64,000 nucleotides of DNA from Rhizobium cauense (GTDB lineage Bacteria > Pseudomonadota > Alphaproteobacteria > Rhizobiales > Rhizobiaceae). Every line of letters starts with the position of its first letter. Position 1 is the stretch's first letter. A program made the translations under genes and the position numbers. The notes under the pieces were generated by a model. The model was given only the letters and a program-made list of their open reading frames with translations. It searched no databases and was not told the origin of the DNA. Of this stretch, positions 35,318 to 42,885 are shown in pieces. The stretch is from contig NZ_JAEUAT010000023.1 in NCBI RefSeq assembly GCF_019511525.1, positions 1 to 64,000 of the forward strand, written 5' to 3'.

Positions 35318-35917
35318 ATGAAGACCCTCGCTTCGCTGGCGTTTGGAGTTGCTAGTTCCATCGGTCTGTGCATAGCCGTTACGTCTGTCGCTCAAGAGGT
35401 TATCGCCGAGACCGGGACCGAGAAGCTGGTAAATGTATCCTCGCCCGATCTCTGGACGAGCAAGCCCGTTCGTGTCGATACCGCCGTTCAAAACTACGAG
35501 CGCATTCCGGCAGCCTATTCGACTTATGCGAGCGACGCGCCTACGGCCCGGATTGCGGCAGACACTCCGCGAACTGGTTCGACGTCTCTCCCAGTTCCAG
35601 AAAAACCATTGCTGTCGGCAGAACACCTGAGCTTTTGTGCGTCACGGTATCGGTCCTACGATCCGGCCTCAAACACATACCGGGCTTACAGCGGATCAAC
35701 GAAGACCTGCGCCTCGCCGTACGCGAACGAGAAATCAGGCGACGGCGAAGAACAAACGGCTAAGGCAGGAGCTGAAGTGTTGGATGCGACGGCGGCCGCG
35801 TGGTGCGCCGCACGCTACCAGTCCTATCGCGCATCCGACAACACGTATCAGCCTTACGATGGCCCACGCAGGACCTGCATTGCGCCTACCCGCCAGGAAA
35901 TCGCGTCCGCCAGGTAG
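35318..35917 (+). CDS. BA14K-family exported protein with two repeats
   Basis: 199 residues. Signal peptide to about residue 25, a Pro/Ser/Thr-rich linker, and two copies of the BA14K motif: CASRYRSYDPASNTYRAYSG (about 107-126) and CAARYQSYRASDNTYQPYDG (about 158-177), each ending in a TC pair. BA14K-like proteins are immunoreactive or lectin-like envelope proteins in Brucella; two tandem copies in one protein is unusual. CAGGAGAC precedes the ATG. Confidence 0.85.
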   Translation: MKTLASLAFGVASSIGLCIAVTSVAQEVIAETGTEKLVNVSSPDLWTSKPVRVDTAVQNYERIPAAYSTYASDAPTARIAADTPRTGSTSLPVPEKPLLSAEHLSFCASRYRSYDPASNTYRAYSGSTKTCASPYANEKSGDGEEQTAKAGAEVLDATAAAWCAARYQSYRASDNTYQPYDGPRRTCIAPTRQEIASAR

Positions 35918-35989
35918 CGTCATCGCGGCGCAGGCTGCGGGCACGATCTTGTCGAAAGCGAGAGGTTCCAAGGGAAGGTGGCACGAGTG

Positions 35990-36240
35990 TGAGTGGTCTG
36001 GCTGTCCTCCGACTTGCGTGCTGACCTTGCTCTTGTCCTTCATAGGCGTTCTGCGGGCCTTTTTTCGGCTTCAGCGAGGCATGGCCGCTCGTCATCAGTA
36101 CTGGGACTACGATTCATGACCTTTTTGATGGTCCTCGGACTGCAGAACTTGCAAAAGTCATGCAGGTCACGCTCGATCCGGCTGGTCCAACAAAGCCGGG
36201 ACAGAGAAGTTGAATGAGCAGCAGCTTCGCGAGATGAGAT
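35990..36240 (+). pseudogene. Low-affinity iron permease family, frameshifted copy
   Basis: Frames combine to GPFFGFSEAWPLVISTGTTI, then MTFLMVLGLQNLQ, then NKAGTEKLNEQQLREM. These match the intact protein at 37095 (GPFFDYSETWQLVINTSTTI, TFLMVFVLQN, EKLDEQQLREL). At least two shifts and a missing N-terminus make it non-functional. Confidence 0.75.
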
Positions 36241-36351
36241 GAGAGCTTGCTGAGCGGGTCGCATCCATAGGGCATGTTGCTGACGGCAAGGCCGAGGAGG
36301 AGCAACGAGGGTTAGCTTCAGATCGCAATTTTGAAGGTAGAAAGGCGATGA

Positions 36352-36546
36352 TCACGGATTGCGTCGCCAGGGACGTAGACGATTGGATATCTTCCGCTTA
36401 GCGCGCGCGCATACAATACTCAGCCCGCCGAGGGATGCACCGGCGAGAATGCCCGATGCAGCATGCAATTCGTAAAGCTGCAGTGTGATCATGGCTTCGA
36501 GGACGAGCAGGGCGCACGCGGCAGCGACTACGGTTTCCTTCAACAT
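36352..36546 (-). CDS. Small two-helix membrane protein
   Basis: 64 residues: hydrophobic ETVVAAACALLVLEAMITLQ, then SGILAGASLGGLSIVCA, then a basic tail (RAKRKISNRLRPWRR). GGAGGTCTCG precedes ATG 36546. A full-consensus stress promoter-like site lies upstream. Inner membrane; unknown function. Confidence 0.7.
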   Translation of the reverse strand: MLKETVVAAACALLVLEAMITLQLYELHAASGILAGASLGGLSIVCARAKRKISNRLRPWRRNP

Positions 36547-36571
36547 CGAGACCTCCGGAAGATTGCCACGA

Positions 36572-36596
36572 AACGTTGTCGGGGCCGCGAAGTTCC
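36572..36596 (-). promoter_or_regulatory. EcfG/RpoE2-type promoter-like site
   Basis: On the minus strand GGAAC, 16 bases, CGTT; full consensus, 26 bases before the small membrane protein. Confidence 0.72.
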
Positions 36597-36662
36597 CTGG
36601 GGCATCGACGAGGCCAGCGCTTTACTGTGTCCGGGGTGGCCTACACCGGTAGAGCAATACAG

Positions 36663-36687
36663 GGAACTTCCTGAATCGGCGTCCGTT
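36663..36687 (+). promoter_or_regulatory. EcfG/RpoE2-type promoter-like site
   Basis: GGAAC, 16 bases, CGTT; full consensus, 32 bases before the GTG of the DUF3606-like gene. Confidence 0.7.
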
Positions 36688-36719
36688 TTGGTCGTATTAC
36701 ACCGAAAGGAGCTATTACA

Positions 36720-36896
36720 GTGTCAACAACATCCCGAGGACGGGCACAGGATCGCGCACGCGTCGCAGGCAGCCAGGACCACGAAGTGAACAATCTGGCG
36801 TAGAAGGAAGGTGTTTCCAAACAGACTGTCAAGACGGCGGTAAAGAAGGCTGGCAATTCGCGCAAAAAAGTTCAGGTTGAAGTCGACCATAGCTGA
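36720..36896 (+). pseudogene. DUF3606-like protein interrupted by an amber codon
   Basis: GTG 36720 follows AAAGGAG. The frame reads STTSRGRAQDRARVAGSQDH, EVNNLA, TAG (36801-36803), KEGVSKQTVKTAVKKAGNSR, KKVQVEVDHS, TGA. Apart from the TAG the 58-codon frame is intact and has the DUF3606 pattern (R..DR.R, D.EV, G.S, AV...GNS). A full-consensus stress promoter is present, so the gene may still be transcribed. Confidence 0.65.
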
Positions 36897-37040
36897 TTGA
36901 CAGCGGAAGGGGTTTAGCAACGTTGAAGCTTCACTGCACGGACGCGGCTCTCAGGTGGACTCGGGAGTCATTTGACCGATCGCCTCAGGGTGTTCGCGAT
37001 ACGTCCGTAGTGTCCGCCTTGGGACTGAAGTCCCAGTAAA

Positions 37041-37066
37041 GGAACCCTTGCACCAACAGGCGCGTT
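37041..37066 (+). promoter_or_regulatory. EcfG/RpoE2-type promoter-like site
   Basis: GGAAC, 17 bases, CGTT; 28 bases before ATG 37095. Confidence 0.65.
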
Positions 37067-37094
37067 CTGATCGGCCGGGCAAAAGAGGTTCCAA

Positions 37095-37511
37095 ATGAGC
37101 GACAACACCGCATCGAAACTATTCTCCAAGTTCGCGACTGCCATTGCCGGCTTTTCTGGAAAGCCGGTGACCTTCGTTCTCGCTGTCGTTTTGGTTCTGG
37201 TGTGGGCAGTTTCCGGCCCGTTCTTCGACTACAGCGAGACCTGGCAGCTCGTCATCAACACGAGCACAACGATCGTCACCTTCCTAATGGTCTTTGTCCT
37301 CCAGAACTCCCAGAACCGCGACGGCAAGGCCGTGCAGGCGAAGCTGGACGAGCTCATCCTGACATCTCAGGCCCAGAATAAGTTCGTGGGGATCGAGAAG
37401 CTCGATGAGCAGCAGCTGCGCGAGCTGAGCCAAAAGCTGGCCCAGAGGGCCGAGTGTGTCGACGAGGTTGCCGAGGACAAGGCAGGCAGACGCGAGCGCA
37501 AACCTGCGTGA
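37095..37511 (+). CDS. Low-affinity iron permease family protein
   Basis: 138 residues. Two membrane helices (VTFVLAVVLVLVWAVSGPFF, about 25-45, and LVINTSTTIVTFLMVFVLQN, about 54-73) precede a cytoplasmic helical tail (AKLDELILTSQAQNKFVGIE, KLDEQQLRELSQKL). This is the short bacterial form of the low-affinity iron permease family; an iron transport role is by name only. AGAGGTTCC precedes the ATG. Reference copy for three relatives in the window. Confidence 0.87.
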   Translation: MSDNTASKLFSKFATAIAGFSGKPVTFVLAVVLVLVWAVSGPFFDYSETWQLVINTSTTIVTFLMVFVLQNSQNRDGKAVQAKLDELILTSQAQNKFVGIEKLDEQQLRELSQKLAQRAECVDEVAEDKAGRRERKPA

Positions 37512-37708
37512 TGCCTCTATCTATGAGGGGGATTGATACGAGATACTCCTCGGTGACCGGTGTTATGTCCTGATCATCACGCGTGAGTTCCTGGGCGCAT
37601 CGCTGATCTGAACACATACGACGCGACGCCTTGTGCTCTATCGCTGGGTACCAAGGCACTCGTCGTGTCCGTTGACGATCACCATTCACCGGTTGACGTT
37701 CCGTGTCA

Positions 37709-38254
37709 TCACGTGGCGCGCGGCGGCCTCGGCTGGTATCGATCACGGCACCAGATGGGGTGAGAGATGCTATCGCTCGCCACGAGGTCATCGCATGCCA
37801 TGCTGGAAGAAAGTCCGCTCCAGTCGTGGTTGAAACCGACAAAGGCGAGGCGTGTGTTGCAGCGAATAGGGGCGATATCGCCCAGGTCGGCAACGATGTC
37901 TACGAAGAAGATCTCGGGGTCGCGGGCCGAGTACTTGAGAATTTCTGCAGCGATAGTCGATACGCTTGTGCACACGCCCCGGTAAAAAGCTATTTCGCCG
38001 TTCTCGGCGAACTCAGCGAAGGCTGCTACCGCAACGTGAGCGGACAGAGGAGCCATTGTACCTGTTGGGCCGTCGAACCTTTGCCCATTGCCGCTTGCGA
38101 CATGGGCATGACAACTACCACTGAACTGATAGAAGATTGCCTGCCTCGTGAAGTACTCGGCAATCCAGCGCCATTCGAACTCGACAGCGTTAGGGCGCCG
38201 GTAGTTGTCAATTTCAGCCAGAATCTCATTAAAAGCTCGCCTCGCCTTAGCCAT
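37709..38254 (-). CDS. Hypothetical protein
   Basis: 181 residues from ATG 38254, which has GAGGAGAAGC upstream. The first 45 residues (KARRAFNEILAEIDNYRRPN, AVEFEWRWIAEYFTRQ) look like a folded domain; the rest is Ala/Cys-rich and less convincing, so a frameshift or a shifted C-terminus is possible. No family recognised. Confidence 0.45.
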   Translation of the reverse strand: MAKARRAFNEILAEIDNYRRPNAVEFEWRWIAEYFTRQAIFYQFSGSCHAHVASGNGQRFDGPTGTMAPLSAHVAVAAFAEFAENGEIAFYRGVCTSVSTIAAEILKYSARDPEIFFVDIVADLGDIAPIRCNTRLAFVGFNHDWSGLSSSMACDDLVASDSISHPIWCRDRYQPRPPRAT

Positions 38255-38452
38255 CTGCTTCTCCTCAAAAACCGAAGCCAGACGGCTTGCGAAAGTTCCC
38301 GATGGCACGCGACAGTCAGCTGGATTTCCTGGTCAGATGACCAGGGGGCCTTGCAGTTTGGTGAAGCGTCCTTTGAGATGGGGGCTTCGAGGGCCGATTG
38401 ATGGACCCGCGTCGTCCGGTTAAGACACCTCCACGACATGTCAAGCTCAAAT

Positions 38453-38477
38453 GGAACAGTAAAGAGTGTGGCTTGTT
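38453..38477 (+). promoter_or_regulatory. EcfG/RpoE2-type promoter-like site
   Basis: GGAAC, 16 bases, TGTT; 49 bases before ATG 38527. Confidence 0.5.
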
Positions 38478-38526
38478 AGGCGCCGTGGCTGTGCAAACCG
38501 TGATCGGCCATCTGCTGGAGGCTGAG

Positions 38527-38970
38527 ATGAATCCCAAGAGTACATTAAGTATCGCTGGTCATCCTGTTCACCCAATGTTGGTGCCCTTTCCAATTGCCTT
38601 TTTCGTTGGAGCATTGCTCACAGACATTGTTCATACGCAGTCTGATGACCCTTTCTGGCCCTCTGCATCGAGTTGGCTCCTTGGCGCGGGTCTTATCTCA
38701 GCAATTTTAGCTGCGCTTTCTGGGCTAACAGATTTCCTTGGTGAGGCCCGCATTCGCTCTTTGCGAGCCGCCTGGTATCACATGCTGGGCAACGTCGCGC
38801 TCGTTGCCATTGAGGCATTCAATTTGTGGCGTCGCGTAGCAGACGGTTTGGATTTCGTAATTCCGATGGGCTTGGTGCTCTCCCTCGTGGCGACAGTTGT
38901 CCTACTTTTTAATGGGTGGAAGGGATGGGAGATGGTCTATCGGCATCGAGTTGGCATCAGCGACAAGTAG
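38527..38970 (+). CDS. DUF2231 membrane protein
   Basis: 147 residues with four helices and the DUF2231 signature STLSIAGHPVHPMLVPFPIA (about 4-23), then LLGAGLISAILAALSGLTDF and MLGNVALVAIEAFN. The conserved His residues (GHPVHP) could bind metal or heme. GGAGGCTGAG sets the start at 38527. A distant relative is at 55508. Confidence 0.87.
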   Translation: MNPKSTLSIAGHPVHPMLVPFPIAFFVGALLTDIVHTQSDDPFWPSASSWLLGAGLISAILAALSGLTDFLGEARIRSLRAAWYHMLGNVALVAIEAFNLWRRVADGLDFVIPMGLVLSLVATVVLLFNGWKGWEMVYRHRVGISDK

Positions 38971-39068
38971 CAGCTTCGAGTGGCACGGCTGCGGCGCAAA
39001 CGCTTTATCGCAGGGGCCAGGCTGTGCTTGCGAGAGGATGGCGAACCAAGACAGGACGGACAGAGCAA

Positions 39069-39353
39069 ATGACATTCCCGACAATACGCATTTCCGGCAT
39101 GGTAGCTGAAGATCAGCTTGATATGATCGAAAGCATCTGTTCTGAAATCGCTTCACAGCCATGGTTCCTAGACGATGAGGACCGCAAGCGGGAATTCGTC
39201 GGGCGCGTTGTTTTCATCTTCTCTCGTGGAATGGTCGAGCGTGAAAGGCTGAGGAGCTACGCGATGGTTCTCGCTAAAGCCCGCTATGAGCGATCAGATG
39301 GGTCCAAACAGCGCATCAACAATGTCATCAAATTCAACAGGCTTGTTCAGTAG
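39069..39353 (+). CDS. Free-standing helical domain protein (paralogue of the 26109 N-terminus)
   Basis: 94 residues: EDQLDMIESICSEIASQPWF, REFVGRVVFIFSRGMVERER, LRSYAMVLAKARYE. This matches the N-terminal domain of the response regulator at 26109 (ADLRVVQDVFDEITAEPWC, ELARYVMSMYRRGL). Its 3' end overlaps that of the convergent response regulator gene by 60 bases. The ribosome site is weak. Confidence 0.65.
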   Translation: MTFPTIRISGMVAEDQLDMIESICSEIASQPWFLDDEDRKREFVGRVVFIFSRGMVERERLRSYAMVLAKARYERSDGSKQRINNVIKFNRLVQ

Positions 39354-39653
39354 ACGATATCCGTTGAACCTGCCTGGAACACGCATCCGATCCCCAGTCG
39401 AAGCAAAGACAAATGGCGTTTCTCTGGCTGAAAGAGCATCAGCGATGAGGTAGGCATTTTCCGCACCCAGGCGGATATCCAGGAGCGCCGCATCCATACA
39501 TTCAGTTGCAATAAGCTCCAGCGTCAATTTTACATTCGATACTGGCCCGACGATTGTGCTTCCGTGCGCTATGAATTCAGCACACAGCTCAGCATCGAGA
39601 AAGAAGTCATCCTCCACAACGAGAATAACTTTGCCGAGAAGCAGATTGTCCAT
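39294..39653 (-). CDS. Single-domain response regulator
   Basis: 119 residues: VVEDDFF at 12-18, acceptor Asp in ALLDIRLGAE, Thr near FASTGD, Lys in LLNKPVE. I chose ATG 39653 by the receiver boundary; in-frame ATGs upstream (39671 and 39680) are possible. It is transcribed towards the gene at 39069, with which it overlaps tail to tail. Confidence 0.83.
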   Translation of the reverse strand: MDNLLLGKVILVVEDDFFLDAELCAEFIAHGSTIVGPVSNVKLTLELIATECMDAALLDIRLGAENAYLIADALSARETPFVFASTGDRMRVPGRFNGYRLLNKPVEFDDIVDALFGPI

Positions 39654-39683
39654 ACAGGCACCTGTAGGCATGGATGACATTGA

Positions 39684-39708
39684 AACTGTGCTCGTGCTGT
39701 TCTGTTCC
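39684..39708 (-). promoter_or_regulatory. EcfG/RpoE2-type promoter-like site
   Basis: On the minus strand GGAAC, 16 bases, AGTT; 31 bases before ATG 39653. Confidence 0.5.
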
Positions 39709-39853
39709 TTTCGATCATGGCTGTTTACATCACAATTCATCGGCCATGGCTGTTATTGCCCAAGGTAGGACGGTGCTCTCATAGAAGCCCGCTCACTTTC
39801 GCCCGCGTTGACGATCAAGATTTCTTCCTCCCAGGAAAAGGAGGATAAAACAG

Positions 39854-40039
39854 ATGAAGTTCGCTTTTGTAGCAACGAGGCTGGCTGTCATCCTTATCGC
39901 TGCGGATGCTGCATGTTCCTGCCAACCTTCGAAGCGCCCGAGCGGTCACCATATAGTCTTGCGCGGTCGGATCGCTTGCACGACTCCCTGGGAACAATCT
40001 GAGGTGTCTGCGGTTCTGCGCCACGCAAAGTGGAGGTAA
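39854..40039 (+). CDS. Small exported protein
   Basis: 61 residues. A very strong AAGGAGGAT precedes ATG 39854. The N-terminal MKFAFVATRLAVILIAADAA is a likely signal, with Cys at 21 and 23 (a lipobox-like AACSC). The stop TAA overlaps the start region of the hydrolase gene (TAATG), so they are probably coupled. Family unknown. Confidence 0.55.
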   Translation: MKFAFVATRLAVILIAADAACSCQPSKRPSGHHIVLRGRIACTTPWEQSEVSAVLRHAKWR

Positions 40040-40041
40040 TG

Positions 40042-40932
40042 ATGCCGCAACAGATTCCGCTGAACAGCAGCAACCGGTCTAAGGAAGTTGACCGTGACGA
40101 TGATACTCGGGAGATTGTGACTGACCTCGCCTATCTTCGAACCGTGATGGTGAACGTGATCTTCTTCGGCCTCCCGAATGCAGGAGACCGCAACTGGGTC
40201 CTCATCGACACGGGCATTCTGGGCGCGAAGTCCGCGATCAAGATCGCCGCGGAAAAGAGATTCGGTGAGGGAGCCAGGCCAGCGGCGATCGTTCTAACAC
40301 ACGGACACTTTGATCATGTCGGCACTTTGGAAGGGCTCCTAGAAGAATGGAAGGATACACCTGTATACGCCCATCCACTGGAACAACCTTACCTGACAGG
40401 TCAGGCAGCCTATCCAGAGGGAGATCCGACTGTTGGTGGGGGATTGATGGCGAAGATGTCGGGTTTATTGCCTACTCATCCCATCGATGTCTCGGCTAAC
40501 CTGCATACTCTGGCCGAAGATGGTTCACTTCCCGCAATGCCGGGATGGCGGTGGCTTCATACGCCTGGCCACTGCCCCGGCCACATTTCCCTATGGCGCG
40601 AAAGTGACCGCACCCTTATCGCGGGCGACGCCGTCATTACGACAGCGGCCGAATCCGCTTACGCGACAGCTTTTCAAACGCCGGAACTGCACGGCCCACC
40701 GAAGTATTTTACGATCGACTGGGAGCAGTCCCGCTCCTCCGTTAGAACGCTAGCAGCGCTCAGACCGGATCTCTTGATCGCTGGTCACGGACGCGCGATG
40801 TCTGGCGCCGAGATGACAAAGGCTCTTTCACTCTTGGCAGAAAATTTCGATCGCGTGGCAGTTCCTGAAGAAGGGCGTTACGTTTCCCATCCTGCTAAGG
40901 TAAGTGATGGCTCCGCTTACGTAGGGAAATAG
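40042..40932 (+). CDS. MBL-fold metallo-hydrolase
   Basis: 296 residues. Zinc motif THGHFDHVG (HxHxDH, about 91-99), then TPGHCPGHISLW with another ligand His, IAGDAVI with the bridging Asp and AGHG with a final His. Glyoxalase-II/beta-lactamase-like fold, cytoplasmic, no signal peptide. GGAGG at 40032-40036 supports ATG 40042 (or 40039). Substrate unknown. Confidence 0.9.
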   Translation: MPQQIPLNSSNRSKEVDRDDDTREIVTDLAYLRTVMVNVIFFGLPNAGDRNWVLIDTGILGAKSAIKIAAEKRFGEGARPAAIVLTHGHFDHVGTLEGLLEEWKDTPVYAHPLEQPYLTGQAAYPEGDPTVGGGLMAKMSGLLPTHPIDVSANLHTLAEDGSLPAMPGWRWLHTPGHCPGHISLWRESDRTLIAGDAVITTAAESAYATAFQTPELHGPPKYFTIDWEQSRSSVRTLAALRPDLLIAGHGRAMSGAEMTKALSLLAENFDRVAVPEEGRYVSHPAKVSDGSAYVGK

Positions 40933-41039
40933 GATGCCCGATGCTTAAGGGGGCATGCCGATTGCCGGCAGCCTGTCACCGTCCGTACTATCGCAGCCGG
41001 TTACCTAAATGGCGAACTACCGTTCATCCGAAGTCGCTC

Positions 41040-41064
41040 GGAACAATGGAACTCTTACGGTGTT
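41040..41064 (+). promoter_or_regulatory. EcfG/RpoE2-type promoter-like site
   Basis: GGAAC, 16 bases, TGTT; 21 bases before ATG 41086. Confidence 0.55.
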
Positions 41065-41085
41065 TGCGATTTGCAGGAGGCGCTG

Positions 41086-41325
41086 ATGGTTCGCTATTTT
41101 CTACATATCCGCGACGGAGAGAAACTTGAAAAAGACGCTGAAGGATCAGAGTTCGCATCTCTGGACCTTGCAATCGAGGAAGCTCGCATCGCCGCCCGCG
41201 AAATAATGGCTGAGAGAGTGCGGGCGGGCTACGAGCCGGACGGCCACTCATTTGAAATAACAACAGGTGAGGGCCAGATTGCTGCCACCGTGCCCTTTCG
41301 CTCAGCTTTGAAGCCTCTCGCCTGA
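41086..41325 (+). CDS. DUF6894 family protein
   Basis: 79 residues with the DUF6894 pattern VRYFLHIRDGEKLEKDAEGS, AIEEARIAAREIMAERVRAG, FEITTGEGQIAATVPFRSAL. AGGAGGCGC before ATG 41086 excludes the upstream ATG at 41071. Paralogue of 19137-19367; both have a stress-type site in front. Confidence 0.87.
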   Translation: MVRYFLHIRDGEKLEKDAEGSEFASLDLAIEEARIAAREIMAERVRAGYEPDGHSFEITTGEGQIAATVPFRSALKPLA

Positions 41326-41554
41326 ATGCTGTTGTTCCGGGAGGGAGCTGCTTCCTAGAGCGTTCCGAAGAAAATGCGAAATGCACCTTGTGGCACACCG
41401 TTAGCGCGGCATGATGGGTCCACCTGTGGTACCGAACAGACGATCGTCCTGTAGAGAATGAAGGGCGTCGCTGAAGCTCGGGCGCCTGACACAAAGCATG
41501 TCCGCACCAGGATGAGGAGGAAAGGACAAGCTGACGCTCCCACCGTGGCCAGCG
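41326..41554. other. Intergenic, nothing seen
   Basis: No gene supported between the DUF6894 gene and the dispersed repeat. Confidence 0.35.
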
Positions 41555-41735
41555 ACGCGAACGCAGCGAGGAGCCGGTGTTGGCAGCTCAACTCGCCGCG
41601 TGCATCACCGTCGCCGTGTGTAGAGGTCGGCGCCAGTGATCCAGATCGCAGGTAAAGCGGCCGGCCCAGTTACAGCAGCACTGCTCGTCGTGAGCCGACC
41701 TGCGCCGGTCGTTTGGGGAACGGGCCCGGCGCAAG
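41555..41735. repeat. Dispersed repeat, copy 2
   Basis: Counterpart of 8990-9170. Matching blocks: GCAGCGAGGAGCC, CTCGCCGCG, GCATCAC.GTCGCC, AAGCGGCCGGC, GAGCCGACCTGCGCCG and CGTTTGGGGAACGGGC. Confidence 0.65.
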
Positions 41736-42198
41736 TCTATATCTGGTGGCTTTGGTCGACGGTTTCTATGTCTGCAAACGTACCATGTGAAGCGAACTTG
41801 CGCCCCCGCATCACAAAGACAGCGAGCAACGGCGCCCAACGAGATTTGCTGGAACTTCAAAAATCGTTCGGCCTGGGAGGCGGCGCTGGGTTCACTGACG
41901 CTTGCTCTAACCCGCGTCTTGGTTCGACATGATGTTCAATAAACGGACCAAGGTAGCGACTTGGAGCTGAGTTTATCAGGAGAAAAGGCTTGGCCCGTCA
42001 TTGATCCCGCCTTGGTGCCTTTCTAGCCGTTAAAGCTATGCCCAGTAGTCAACCGTCTACGAGCACTGTTTCCATCAAGTGGCAACGGAAGCGCGTGCGA
42101 GCGATGGGTGCACCGCTGTCATGGCTCTTGCAAGTTTGCGTGGCGAGCAAAAGGAATTTGTCGATGTCGCACTTGAAACTGGGCACTTCGCCAAATGC
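41736..42198. other. Intergenic, no gene supported
   Basis: A 98-codon plus-strand frame (41636-41932) starts within the repeat and lacks a ribosome site; not accepted. Confidence 0.35.
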
Positions 42199-42223
42199 GG
42201 AACTCGAATGGTAGATGCAGGTT
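42199..42223 (+). promoter_or_regulatory. EcfG/RpoE2-type promoter-like site
   Basis: GGAAC, 16 bases, GGTT; 28 bases before ATG 42252. Confidence 0.5.
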
Positions 42224-42251
42224 CGGCTCCGGTAACCGATGGAGAACAGGC

Positions 42252-42572
42252 ATGCAATGGCACTCACTTCTGACACATCTGGGAACCTGGACTGCTCGAC
42301 CATGGGCTTTCCTGATCGTCGCGCTGTATACGAGCGGGTGGCTTCTCCACAGTCCTGAGACGCTGGAGTGGCATGGCGTTGCCACGCTTGCTACCTGGTC
42401 GATGACTTTATTTATACAGCGCGCGGAACACCGCGATACCCAGGCAATCCATGCCAAGCTCGACGAACTGCTTTGCGTGCAAGGTGAAGCGAGAAGTGAC
42501 CTGACACGATTGGACGAGAAGGAGCCGGAGGAGATCGAGCGCTTTCGGGAGGTGGATAGGACAGAAGAGTAA
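42252..42572 (+). CDS. Low-affinity iron permease family protein (short paralogue)
   Basis: 106 residues. Two hydrophobic segments (RPWAFLIVALYTSGWLL and ATLATWSMTLFIQ), then AEHRDTQAIHAKLDELLCVQ and LTRLDEKEPEEIERF, the same order as in the protein at 37095 (NRDGKAVQAKLDELI, IEKLDEQQLREL). GGAGAACAGG precedes the ATG. More diverged than the other copies but intact. Confidence 0.75.
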   Translation: MQWHSLLTHLGTWTARPWAFLIVALYTSGWLLHSPETLEWHGVATLATWSMTLFIQRAEHRDTQAIHAKLDELLCVQGEARSDLTRLDEKEPEEIERFREVDRTEE

Positions 42573-42885
42573 TTTTCTTTGGAAGCATAAGCGGCTTGGA
42601 GACGGGAATTGAGTGGTGGCAGAAACAAAATTTGCGCTGTCGCGTCGGCCATTCCAGCATCGCGCCCGATAGTTGCTCCCCAAAAAAAATGTTGAGCTGA
42701 GGCTCGTTGAACGCCGGTGGGAGTGGGTGGTCCGACGGGGCGCGTAGACCCAAAAAGTCAGCGCCCAAGCTAGTGCTTTGGGAGCATCATGGAACTCTAG
42801 AAGTCAATTTAGGTTTTGATAGGCCTGAGCATCAGCGTTGGTTCCGGCATGTAAGCTGCAACAGACTGCGGAGCATCCACAAAAC
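42573..42885. other. Intergenic before the molybdoenzyme gene
   Basis: Likely holds the promoter of the respiratory cluster; no consensus recognised and no stress-type site seen. Confidence 0.35.

Noticed and set aside
28419..36803. Idea that TAG is recoded (two amber-interrupted small genes)
   Set aside because: TAG also ends clearly normal frames here (for example 24396, 33680 and 50955), so two decayed genes are the simpler explanation.
41636..41932. A 98-codon plus-strand frame starting in the dispersed repeat
   Set aside because: No ribosome site, and the matching copy at 9.1 kb does not keep the same frame open.
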